A DNA stretch of 64,000 bases from Campylobacterales bacterium (GTDB lineage: Bacteria > Campylobacterota > Campylobacteria > Campylobacterales > Sulfurimonadaceae), in contig JAPLGP010000055.1 of the NCBI GenBank assembly GCA_026390075.1, positions 45,863 to 109,862 of the forward strand, given 5' to 3'. This document shows positions 53,640-61,004 of the stretch, piece by piece. The position numbers and the translations under genes were made by a program. The notes under the pieces are model-generated. The model was not told the DNA's origin. It searched no databases and saw only the letters and a list, made by a program, of their open reading frames with translations. Each line of letters starts with the position of its first letter. Positions within the stretch are counted from its first letter, which is position 1.

Positions 53640-55411
53640 TTTAAAACCTCTAAAAAAGCCTCTCCAAACTGCTCAAATTTCTTCTCTCCGACACCGTTTA
53701 CTTCAAGCATAGAAGCTTTGTCATGCGGTTTGTCTGAGGCTAAATGTTTGAGCGTTTTATCGCTAAATATAAGATACGCAGGGATTCCAAGCTCTTTTGC
53801 AATCTCCGCTCGTTTAACGCGAAGAGCCTCAAAAAGAGTATCATCAAAATCAAAATCTTCTGCTTGTCTGATTTTCTTTTCCTTATAAGAAGAGACTTCC
53901 AATCGTGAAGATTTTATATCGACAGTTCTTTGCGCTTTGAGGATTTCTATGGCACTTTCTGTGAGTTTTAAGACACTGAACTCACCCATACTTAAGACTT
54001 TTAGTTCAATTAATCTTTCTAAAATAACAAACCAAACTTTTTTCGTGAGATGTGTCCCAATGTTGTAAACGGAGAGTTTATCTGCTCCGTTTGCCAAAAG
54101 TTTTTGTTCTTTTGAACCTCTCAAAACATCGACGATATAGTTCTTTCCAAAGCCTTGTTGCGTCTTATAAATCGTACTGAGAAGCATCTGCGACTCTTTT
54201 GTAATATCTTCTCGTTTGACATTGGATTGCAGACAGTTGTCACATCTGTTTGTACATGCCTCAAGCGTGTCATCAAAATACTCCGCCAACTGCTTGTGAA
54301 AGCATATTTCACTTGTTGAAAACTTATAAATCCCATCTATTTTTGCATCCAAATGCTCTTTGTACTCACTCTCTGGTAACTCTTCCAAAAAGCGTTTTTG
54401 CAGAATCATATCGGAGGCATTAAAAAGCAAAAGTGTTTCACTATCTTCCCCATCTCGCCCAGCGCGTCCTATCTCTTGGTAGTAATTTTCTTGCGATTTT
54501 GGAAGTGACATGTGGACGACAAAACGGATGTCGCTTTTGTCTATTCCCATGCCAAAAGCGATGGTTGCGACCATGATATTGACCTTGTCATTGACAAAGA
54601 TTTTAAAGTTTTGCTCTCGCACATGGTTTGGAAGCCCAGCGTGATACGCCAAGGAACGAAAGCCTTTCATGTTTAAAAAAGCACTCAGCTCTTCTGCTTT
54701 TTTTCTTGAACTCACATAGATGATTCCGCTCTCATTTTTGTGGCGGTTTAAGAAGTTTTGGAGCTGTGCATGTCCGTTTGTGATGCGTCGCTCTGCCGAG
54801 ATAAAGATATTTTTACGAAATATTTTCCCTTTTAAAACCAGAGGATTTTCAAGCCTAAGTTCTCGTACGATGTCATCGGTTACATGGTTGGTCGAGGTTG
54901 CAGTAAAGGCACAAACCGTGGCATGTGGAAAGTTTGCTTTTAAGTTGCCAAGAGCGCGATAATCATCCCTAAACTCATGCCCCCATTGTGAAATACAGTG
55001 TGCCTCATCGATGACAAAAAAGTTGATGTTGAGCGTTCGCAGAAGATTGACCGTCGATTCGGTATTTAACCGTTCTGGCGAGAGATACAAAAATTTTAAT
55101 GCACCATCTTTTGCCAGTTCTATTATCTCTTCAACATCTTCACGCGATTGTGCTGAAGATATCATATCGGCACTGATTTTCTGTGCTTTTAAAGCTCTGA
55201 TTTGGTCTTGCATGAGGGCGATAAGTGGAGAGATAACGATGCTTATACCATCTTTTATGAGTGTTGGAAGTTGATACACAAGTGATTTTCCGCCACCTGT
55301 GGGTAAAATCATAAGCAAATCACGGTTGGCTAAGATGGCATCCACACCCTCTTCTTGAAGAACTCTAAAGTCGTTATGACCGAAGATGTCTTTTAAAACT
55401 TTGTGTTTCAA
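53636..55411 (-). CDS. recQ: ATP-dependent DNA helicase RecQ
   Basis: 591 residues. Walker A LPTGGGKSLVYQLP (36-49), DEAH box FFVIDEAHCISQWGHEFR, and YYQEIGRAGRDG (motif VI) are seen. The zinc-binding region is CFHKQLAEYF...CTNRCDNC, then a winged helix and a C-terminal HRDC domain (LGIPAYLIFSDKTLKHLASD). It unwinds 3'-5' in recombination repair. One exact dispersed 10-mer lies at 54920. Confidence 0.96.
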   Translation of the reverse strand: MKHKVLKDIFGHNDFRVLQEEGVDAILANRDLLMILPTGGGKSLVYQLPTLIKDGISIVISPLIALMQDQIRALKAQKISADMISSAQSREDVEEIIELAKDGALKFLYLSPERLNTESTVNLLRTLNINFFVIDEAHCISQWGHEFRDDYRALGNLKANFPHATVCAFTATSTNHVTDDIVRELRLENPLVLKGKIFRKNIFISAERRITNGHAQLQNFLNRHKNESGIIYVSSRKKAEELSAFLNMKGFRSLAYHAGLPNHVREQNFKIFVNDKVNIMVATIAFGMGIDKSDIRFVVHMSLPKSQENYYQEIGRAGRDGEDSETLLLFNASDMILQKRFLEELPESEYKEHLDAKIDGIYKFSTSEICFHKQLAEYFDDTLEACTNRCDNCLQSNVKREDITKESQMLLSTIYKTQQGFGKNYIVDVLRGSKEQKLLANGADKLSVYNIGTHLTKKVWFVILERLIELKVLSMGEFSVLKLTESAIEILKAQRTVDIKSSRLEVSSYKEKKIRQAEDFDFDDTLFEALRVKRAEIAKELGIPAYLIFSDKTLKHLASDKPHDKASMLEVNGVGEKKFEQFGEAFLEVLN

Positions 55412-55426
55412 CTTAAAACAACCCAG

Positions 55427-55759
55427 CTAGGCATGTAATCTCTGCGTAATGCTCTCTTCAACAAATCGATTGAGAGAGACACCTTCCCTGAGGGCTTCTT
55501 CATACGCTGCTTTGTGCAACTCAGGTTTTATCCGAATGTTAAAGACCCCTTTAAAAGGTTTTTCAGGAGCGATTCCTTGCTCTTGGCATGTTTGCAAATA
55601 ATCATCAACCGATTCTTGAAATGATTGCTCCAAGTCATGTGCATTATCGGCTTCAAATGTTACAACAGAACGAATCATCTCTATTTTGCCCCAAAATATT
55701 TTATCTGTTTGCGAATAGTGTAATGAGCCGATGTACCCTTTATAATTAAGTGTTTCCAT
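55427..55759 (-). CDS. hicB: HicB-family antitoxin
   Basis: 110 residues. The N-terminal partial RNase-H-like HicB fold (LNYKGYIGSLHYSQTDKIFW, VVTFEADNAHDLEQSFQESV) is followed by a C-terminal ribbon-helix-helix DNA-binding segment (FNIRIKPELHKAAYEEA, SLNRFVEESITQRL). It neutralises HicA and likely autoregulates the operon. The gene starts within hicA (14-base overlap). Confidence 0.93.
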   Translation of the reverse strand: METLNYKGYIGSLHYSQTDKIFWGKIEMIRSVVTFEADNAHDLEQSFQESVDDYLQTCQEQGIAPEKPFKGVFNIRIKPELHKAAYEEALREGVSLNRFVEESITQRLHA

Positions 55760-56006
55760 GTTCTAATCCTTTTAGTAGTGCTTGAACTTCTTTAACAACA
55801 TACCCTTTTAAAATATTGCTCGGATGAGGTTTGTGAATACTAAGTATGAGTTGTTTTTTAGGATGAATAAATTTTACTCGTGAACCATTCCCCTCAATTT
55901 TTTTGAAACCATAATAATTTAACAGAGTTTCAAGCTCACTAAATGTTAAATCTTTTTTAGGTGGAACAGCGGTAAATTTCTCAAAAAGTTTCTCTTGTTT
56001 TGCCAT
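55746..56006 (-). CDS. hicA: HicA-family mRNA interferase toxin
   Basis: 86 residues, double-stranded RNA-binding-like fold: LTFSELETLLNYYGFKKIEG, then GSRVKFIHPKKQLILSIHKPHPS with the catalytic His, and a final LKGYVVKEVQALLKGL. HicA cleaves mRNA or tmRNA. It is toxin-first, overlapping hicB by 14 bases, and starts 10-20 bases beyond a TA-rich promoter region. Confidence 0.93.
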   Translation of the reverse strand: MAKQEKLFEKFTAVPPKKDLTFSELETLLNYYGFKKIEGNGSRVKFIHPKKQLILSIHKPHPSNILKGYVVKEVQALLKGLEHGNT

Positions 56007-56075
56007 AACAAAATAGTACCATATTTTAGTTACAAAAGAGGAGTAAATTAATTTTGAGATGAATATGTTGATAAT

Positions 56076-56104
56076 AGACTTCTTGCATAACCCAAAGAAG
56101 GTCT
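56076..56104. repeat. Remnant of the palindromic dispersed element
   Basis: AGACTTCTT-gcataaccca-AAGAAGGTCT. It keeps the TTCTTGCATAACCC end of copies 2 and 3 but lacks the core and forms its own imperfect hairpin. It lies in the hicA / AMMECR1-like intergenic region. Confidence 0.55.
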
Positions 56105-56234
56105 AAAAATTGATATTCGTAATGTATGAAGAATTATGAGAAACTACAACTAGCTTAGTTTTGATTTACCGTGATATGGCATGTGGAATTAAAACAAAAA
56201 CTAAAATCTGCTATAATAACAAAAAGGAGAGGAG

Positions 56235-56588
56235 ATGCCTCGTTCAGTTTTACTACAACTTGCTCGTGATTCTATTCATGAAGTTTTTGAAGCGCAGAGA
56301 ACTATTGACAAGCAAGTTCTTTTAGCGGAACATCCTCTTTTAAATGAGAAAATAACAACAACGGTAAACATTTATCTAAAAAATGAGTTACGAGGTTCTT
56401 ATTCATCTGATAATGCCTCAAAAACTTTGCTAGAAGATATTATTTATAACGCTAAAAAATCAGCTTTTGAAGACAAAAATTTTAAACCTATCACAACTTC
56501 AGAGTATTTAAGCTCTGAGATAGAATTGGTTCTTAACACACCCGATGGTGTGATAAGCCAAAAAGACCCAGCCATTTTAAAGCATTAA
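56235..56588 (+). CDS. AMMECR1-like domain protein (short, degenerate motif)
   Basis: 117 residues. VLLQLARDSIHEVFEAQ, then LKNELRGSYSS, LLEDIIYNAKKSAFEDKNF and SSEIELVLNTPDG match the order of AMMECR1 domains. The hallmark LRGCIGS is changed to LRGSYSS, losing the conserved cysteine, and the length is well below the usual ~190. So it may be a divergent or decayed family member. GGAGAGGAG precedes the ATG. A dispersed 10-mer lies upstream at 56178. The domain call rests on pattern memory. Confidence 0.65.
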   Translation: MPRSVLLQLARDSIHEVFEAQRTIDKQVLLAEHPLLNEKITTTVNIYLKNELRGSYSSDNASKTLLEDIIYNAKKSAFEDKNFKPITTSEYLSSEIELVLNTPDGVISQKDPAILKH

Positions 56589-56590
56589 TT

Positions 56591-57544
56591 TTATATACAT
56601 CCGCCTTGAATAAAACAAGCTATCGCATACCCATGATTAAGCCCTAGTGCGATACTTCCACCACTCTCTTGCGTAATATCTCCTGCTACAAAAAGACCTT
56701 GAATGTTTGTTTGATAATTATCATCATGGACAGGTTTTCCATTTTCCTCTTCTATGCCAGAACTTGCCAAAAATGAGCTTGGAGTTGTGCCACCTATGGC
56801 GTAAATGACTCTATCAAAAACTTCAGCTTCTATCTCATTGAACATTACTTTTACTTTGCCATTAGTATCTTCTAAATCATCAATATTTACACCTAAAACA
56901 GGTCGTACTTCGCCATTTTTTATAGCTTCTGAAATCTGTTGCTGATTTGTCGGGTTTGCACGCTCAAATGTTTCTCGTCTGTAACAGATTGAAACACTAT
57001 TTTTATCAGCTAAATCAATTGCATACTCAATCGCACTATCTCCACCACCCACAACTAAAACTTTTTCATCCCCAATACAGCCATCAAGAGTAAAACCTAC
57101 TCTGTTTTTTATACTTAAAGGGATTTTATAGTTTGGTTTATTTGGTTTCCCCATTCTTCCTATTGTGACGACCACATGTTTTGCTTTTATACTTTTTCCT
57201 GCCATAAAAACTTCAAAACAATCCTCAGATTTTTTGATACTTTGTACTTCCACATGTGTTTGAAGTTTCACCGAATGATGTTCTAAAATCTCATCAAAGA
57301 AGTCGAGCGTAGTCTCTTTTGTGCCATCCACAAAATAAATTCTTCCATCAAGTTCAACTTTTTGACCCTTCCAATCTTTATCAACTCTTTTGTTGTCTTT
57401 ATAATATTTTCTTATTGTAGAATTGTGATTTCCCTCTTTTTCCAGCAAAATAATATCTCTAATTCCTTGTAAATAGCCCTCAACAGCGGTCGCTATTCCA
57501 GCGGGACCAGCTCCTATAATTGCTAGTTCATACAGATGACTCAT
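56591..57544 (-). CDS. FAD/NAD(P)-binding oxidoreductase (thioredoxin reductase-like, no CxxC)
   Basis: 317 residues from the ATG at 57544, with AGGAG seven bases before. FAD site: LAIIGAGPAGIATAVEG. NAD(P) site: KVLVVGGGDSAIEYAIDLAD. Final FAD motif: GLFVAGDITQESGGSIALGLNHG. The redox CxxC of thioredoxin reductase is absent, placing it among YpdA- or ferredoxin-NADP reductase-like enzymes. The electron partner is unknown. Confidence 0.85.
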   Translation of the reverse strand: MSHLYELAIIGAGPAGIATAVEGYLQGIRDIILLEKEGNHNSTIRKYYKDNKRVDKDWKGQKVELDGRIYFVDGTKETTLDFFDEILEHHSVKLQTHVEVQSIKKSEDCFEVFMAGKSIKAKHVVVTIGRMGKPNKPNYKIPLSIKNRVGFTLDGCIGDEKVLVVGGGDSAIEYAIDLADKNSVSICYRRETFERANPTNQQQISEAIKNGEVRPVLGVNIDDLEDTNGKVKVMFNEIEAEVFDRVIYAIGGTTPSSFLASSGIEEENGKPVHDDNYQTNIQGLFVAGDITQESGGSIALGLNHGYAIACFIQGGCI

Positions 57545-57609
57545 ATCAGCTCCTAATGCTAAAAGAAAAATTTTAACATAATTTATCATTATTATATTAT
57601 ACTACCAGA

Positions 57610-57978
57610 ATGTATTATGTAATTAAAAAACAAACCGACCAACCGCTTGTATGCTTCATAGGATTTATGGTTCCTAAATATATAGCTTCAAAAAACAGTG
57701 ATAATGTCATTTTTGAGTTTACTCGAGATGGAAAAGTTCAAAGAAAGTGGGTAAAAAAAGAGGAGATTGTTTTACTCACTGAGGATAAAGATTTCTTTGT
57801 AAAAACGATGGAACAATTTAAATCTGTTCAAGAGACACAGCAAAAACTCGTAGATGAAGCTAGAAATCAGCTAGATGCAACTGTGGAAGCATTTACGGAA
57901 GCTATAAATTCTGAAATAAATGAATTTAATGAGATTAGAAATTCAAGTGACATTCCGTGTATTTTAAAGGGTTTGTAA
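57610..57978 (+). CDS. Hypothetical protein with C-terminal coiled coil (122 aa)
   Basis: 122 residues: a small beta-rich N-terminal region (MYYVIKKQTDQPLVCFIGFM) followed by a helix or coiled coil from about residue 68 to 110. It is divergent from the flavoprotein gene. No family recognised. Confidence 0.6.
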   Translation: MYYVIKKQTDQPLVCFIGFMVPKYIASKNSDNVIFEFTRDGKVQRKWVKKEEIVLLTEDKDFFVKTMEQFKSVQETQQKLVDEARNQLDATVEAFTEAINSEINEFNEIRNSSDIPCILKGL

Positions 57979-57999
57979 AACTTTCAAAATAATATGAGG

Positions 58000-58088
58000 C
58001 TTCTTGCAAACCCAAGATTGCTTCACTTCGTTCGCAACGACGGTCATTTCGAGGAAGAATAACGAAGCAATCTTTGGTTTGCAATAAG
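58000..58088. repeat. Palindromic dispersed element, copy 2
   Basis: CTTCTTGCAAACCCAAGATTGCTTC at the left pairs with GAAGCAATCTTTGGTTTGCAATAAG at the right, around a CACTTCGTTCGCAACGACGG core. Such 'GAAGCAATCT' palindromes are known as REP-like elements in many bacteria. It is non-coding, between a + gene and msrA (convergent). Confidence 0.8.
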
Positions 58089-58097
58089 TCTATTCTT

Positions 58098-58625
58098 TTA
58101 TCCTAAATACTTCGTAAAATCTATCATAAACTTTTGAAGTTTTGGAACTATCACAACCTGACAATATCCTTGTGATGGATTACGCTCAAAATAGTTTTGA
58201 TGATAATCCTCCGCTGGATAAACCTCAGGCAAACTACTTATTTCTGTAACAATTTTATCTTCATAATTTTTTTGCGCCTTCTTTATGGCATGTGTGATTA
58301 TCTCTTTTTGTGCATCATTTTCATAATATGTTACCGAACGATACTGCGAGCCTTTATCTGCACCTTGTTGGTTGAGCGTGGTTGGATTGTGAATGGCAAA
58401 AAATATATCTAAAAGCTCTTCGCGTGAGATCACATCTGCATCAAACACTATATCTACTATCTCTGCATGTCCACTTACCCCTGTGCAAACACCCTCGTAT
58501 GTGGGATTTGCTCTTGCTCCCCCTGCATAACCATTAATAGTGGAGAGGACACCTTTTACATTGGAAAACACAGCTTCAACACACCAAAAACAACCGCCAC
58601 CTAAAACTAATCTCTCTTTTTTCAT
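58098..58625 (-). CDS. msrA: Peptide methionine sulfoxide reductase MsrA
   Basis: 175 residues from the ATG at 58625; 15 codons of open frame upstream lack support. GGCFWCVEAVF holds the catalytic Cys, with INGYAGG, QYRSVTYYEN and QGYCQVVIVPK following. It repairs methionine-S-sulfoxide. Monocistronic. Confidence 0.95.
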   Translation of the reverse strand: MKKERLVLGGGCFWCVEAVFSNVKGVLSTINGYAGGARANPTYEGVCTGVSGHAEIVDIVFDADVISREELLDIFFAIHNPTTLNQQGADKGSQYRSVTYYENDAQKEIITHAIKKAQKNYEDKIVTEISSLPEVYPAEDYHQNYFERNPSQGYCQVVIVPKLQKFMIDFTKYLG

Positions 58626-58744
58626 CGCAAAAATTCCTAATTTTTTATAATTTGTCCAATTATTACACAATACTCTTCCAATAATTTAGATAAAACTCTT
58701 TAAATTTAAAAATTAAGAAAACTTATAAGATTAATACTATAGAG

Positions 58745-58750
58745 TATAAT
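58745..58750 (+). promoter_or_regulatory. Probable -10 box of the 354-aa gene
   Basis: TATAAT 52 bases before the ATG at 58802, followed by an AT-rich leader and AGGAG. Confidence 0.5.
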
Positions 58751-58801
58751 CTTCATTAAAGTTAAAATAAAAAAATTAGAATAAAAGTATTAGGAGAACG
58801 C

Positions 58802-59866
58802 ATGAAAACAACGAAGAAAATCATTTTATGTATGAGCGCTATTGCGCTATTTGATGTAAGTTTACTCGCTAATGAAACGGATGTAGTAAAAAAAGAAGAG
58901 AACATAGTAACCATTGTTATGCCAAAAGTGCCTGATGCACCAAAAGTAGAAGCACTCGTTCCAAAAGTGGTAGTTGTAGAAAATGGAAGTACTAAACCAA
59001 ATCAAACTACACAAGAGTTGCTAAAAAAGGAAGAAGTTATCTTTAGCGACCATGTAGCGCCTGAACGCTATGCAAAAAAAGATGCAAGTGCTAAAAAAAT
59101 TGAAGTTGGAGATATAGATGGCGGAAGAGTGTCAGCCTATTTACACGCACCTCTTCTTTCTGTAGAACAGGTAAAAGAGAAACTAGAAAAAGCTGGTTTT
59201 GCTGTTTTAGCAGAGTATAAAATCGAAGAAAAAGGCGAAATTACATCTCTTGTTTTTAGTGACAAAGCGATGCAAGAGAATGCTTCTAAAAAAAATAGAG
59301 GATTTGCAAGTACGCTCAGAGTCACTGTTGATACACAAAATAATTTAGTAAATATCTCAAATCCAATTTATCTGATGAGAGCTTTTATGCAAGAAGAGTA
59401 TGATGCTAAGTTGGCACAAGATATGTTAAAACGCTTACGAGAGAATTTTGAAAGTCTTAAAAACTCAGAAGATATTGTAAAATATTCAGTGCTAGAACAC
59501 TTCCAATTTATGGAAAATATGCCGTTTTACAAAGATATGCAAGTCATAGCTACAGGAACAAATGACGAGTTACTCGCTAAAGCAAAAAAATCAAATAAGA
59601 TTGTTTATGAGCAACAACTCAGTAACGGTGCTTTTGTGATTGGTGTTGAACTGGACAAAAGAACGAGTAAATTTGTGAAGAAGATAGGGTATCTTAACAG
59701 TGGATTGCTTCCGTATCCGATTTTAATCGAAAACGGTGAAGCTAAAATATTAGAACCAAGATTTTACATATCGGTTATGTACCCAATGTTAAAAATGTCT
59801 GAATTTATGACAATCGCTACCATCCCAGGAGCGATAACATCGGATTGCGATAAAGTATTTCGTTAA
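58802..59866 (+). CDS. Secreted hypothetical protein (354 aa)
   Basis: 354 residues with a signal peptide (about 1-23, ending SLLANE). A Pro/Val/Lys-rich stretch to about residue 75 precedes a DUF302-like segment (SVEQVKEKLEKAGFAVLAEY) and a mixed alpha/beta C-terminal region. Its own TATAAT promoter and a strong terminator make it a single-gene unit. The family and function are not recognised beyond the DUF302-like resemblance. Confidence 0.6.
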   Translation: MKTTKKIILCMSAIALFDVSLLANETDVVKKEENIVTIVMPKVPDAPKVEALVPKVVVVENGSTKPNQTTQELLKKEEVIFSDHVAPERYAKKDASAKKIEVGDIDGGRVSAYLHAPLLSVEQVKEKLEKAGFAVLAEYKIEEKGEITSLVFSDKAMQENASKKNRGFASTLRVTVDTQNNLVNISNPIYLMRAFMQEEYDAKLAQDMLKRLRENFESLKNSEDIVKYSVLEHFQFMENMPFYKDMQVIATGTNDELLAKAKKSNKIVYEQQLSNGAFVIGVELDKRTSKFVKKIGYLNSGLLPYPILIENGEAKILEPRFYISVMYPMLKMSEFMTIATIPGAITSDCDKVFR

Positions 59867-59898
59867 AGAGTCCACTGTACAATTGTACAGGGACTCTT
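59866..59898. terminator. Bidirectional terminator hairpin
   Basis: AAGAGTCC pairs with GGACTCTT (59866-59873 with 59891-59898). One bulged A follows, then the CTGTACAA/TTGTACAG inner palindrome. It sits between the convergent 354-aa gene and panE, touching both stop codons. Confidence 0.8.
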
Positions 59899-60799
59899 AA
59901 TCCACATGCCGCTTTAGAAGTTCCTTATACATCTTTTGCATAAGTGGAACTTCTAAATTTTCTCTTTTTGCCTCACGCACAATGTAACCGCTCAAAGTTT
60001 TTAACTCATCTTTCTTTTTATTTGTAAAATCTAAGTGCATAGAAGTGTCCGCATCATAAGGTAAATTTTTAGCAATATTTAAAGATTTTTCAATCTCATC
60101 ATAAATATTGACGCCCTTGGCATGTGCAATTTCTGCTATCTCCGATAAAAGCGTTTTAACTTCATTCGAATGATTTTCATAAACAAAGCGGATTGTGTTG
60201 TCATAAAAAGCCGTAGCTGTGGCAAAAGCGGAGATAAATATATACTTTTTCCAAATAGCCGTTTTGATATCATCTTCTACTTTTGCACGGAGCGTTGCTT
60301 CATCAAATAGCTTTTTTAAAATCTTACTTTCCTCTTCCAACCCACCAAAAACAAGAGCAAAAACAGCACCCCTTTTTCGCACAACACCCGCTTCTTGAAG
60401 ATGTGAAAGTATATAAACACAAGCATCCAAAACCTTGCAATCACTTAAAACTCTTAACTCATCCCCATGTTCAACGCCGTTTGCTAGGCTTAAAATGATA
60501 CTGTCCGAATCCACATGCCGACTTATCGCCTCGTAAGCCTCCATCAAATCATAACTTTTGACACAAAAAAGGACTATGTCAAAATAGCCCTCTGCATCTT
60601 TTAACTCTTTTGCTTGAAGTTCCACATGCCAAGTTTTTGTTTCTCCTGATTTTTCATCTTCAATCACAGTGATACCATCAGTTTGAATTTTTTTAAGATG
60701 TTCCCCTCTTGCAAATCCAACAACTTCATGAGAAGTTTTTGCCAAATGTGCCGCAATATATCCACCAACTCCGCCAAGACCAACAACTGCTATTCTCAT
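59897..60799 (-). CDS. panE: 2-dehydropantoate 2-reductase PanE
   Basis: 300 residues. The NADP-binding VVGLGGVGGYIAAHLAKTS is at the N terminus, VLFCVKSYDLMEA in the middle, and the C-terminal catalytic Lys region AIWKKYIFISAFATATA follows. It reduces ketopantoate in pantothenate/CoA synthesis. Three exact 10-mers (59901, 60510, 60621) occur; the one at 59901 encodes the last residues (Arg-His-Val-Asp) right beside the terminator. Confidence 0.93.
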   Translation of the reverse strand: MRIAVVGLGGVGGYIAAHLAKTSHEVVGFARGEHLKKIQTDGITVIEDEKSGETKTWHVELQAKELKDAEGYFDIVLFCVKSYDLMEAYEAISRHVDSDSIILSLANGVEHGDELRVLSDCKVLDACVYILSHLQEAGVVRKRGAVFALVFGGLEEESKILKKLFDEATLRAKVEDDIKTAIWKKYIFISAFATATAFYDNTIRFVYENHSNEVKTLLSEIAEIAHAKGVNIYDEIEKSLNIAKNLPYDADTSMHLDFTNKKKDELKTLSGYIVREAKRENLEVPLMQKMYKELLKRHVD

Positions 60800-60858
60800 A
60801 TTCTGCCCTTCTTTCGTATTATCTGTTGAAGTATTATATAATACATTTTTATAAAGTA

Positions 60859-60976
60859 GATTTCTTGCATAACCCTTTTTTAGATTGCTTCACTTCGTTC
60901 GCAATGACGGTCATTTGTTTGTAATGACGGTCATTGCGAGGAGGAACGACGAAGCAATCTAGGTTTTACAAGAAGT
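60859..60976. repeat. Palindromic dispersed element, copy 3 (with internal duplication)
   Basis: Left arm TTTCTTGCATAACCC...TAGATTGCTTC and right arm GAAGCAATCTAGGTTTTACAAGAAGT. The core AATGACGGTCATT occurs twice around TGTTTGT. It lies between panE and asnB, upstream of both. Confidence 0.82.
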
Positions 60977-61004
60977 GTACAATTAGAGAGAGGATGTTAA
61001 AATA

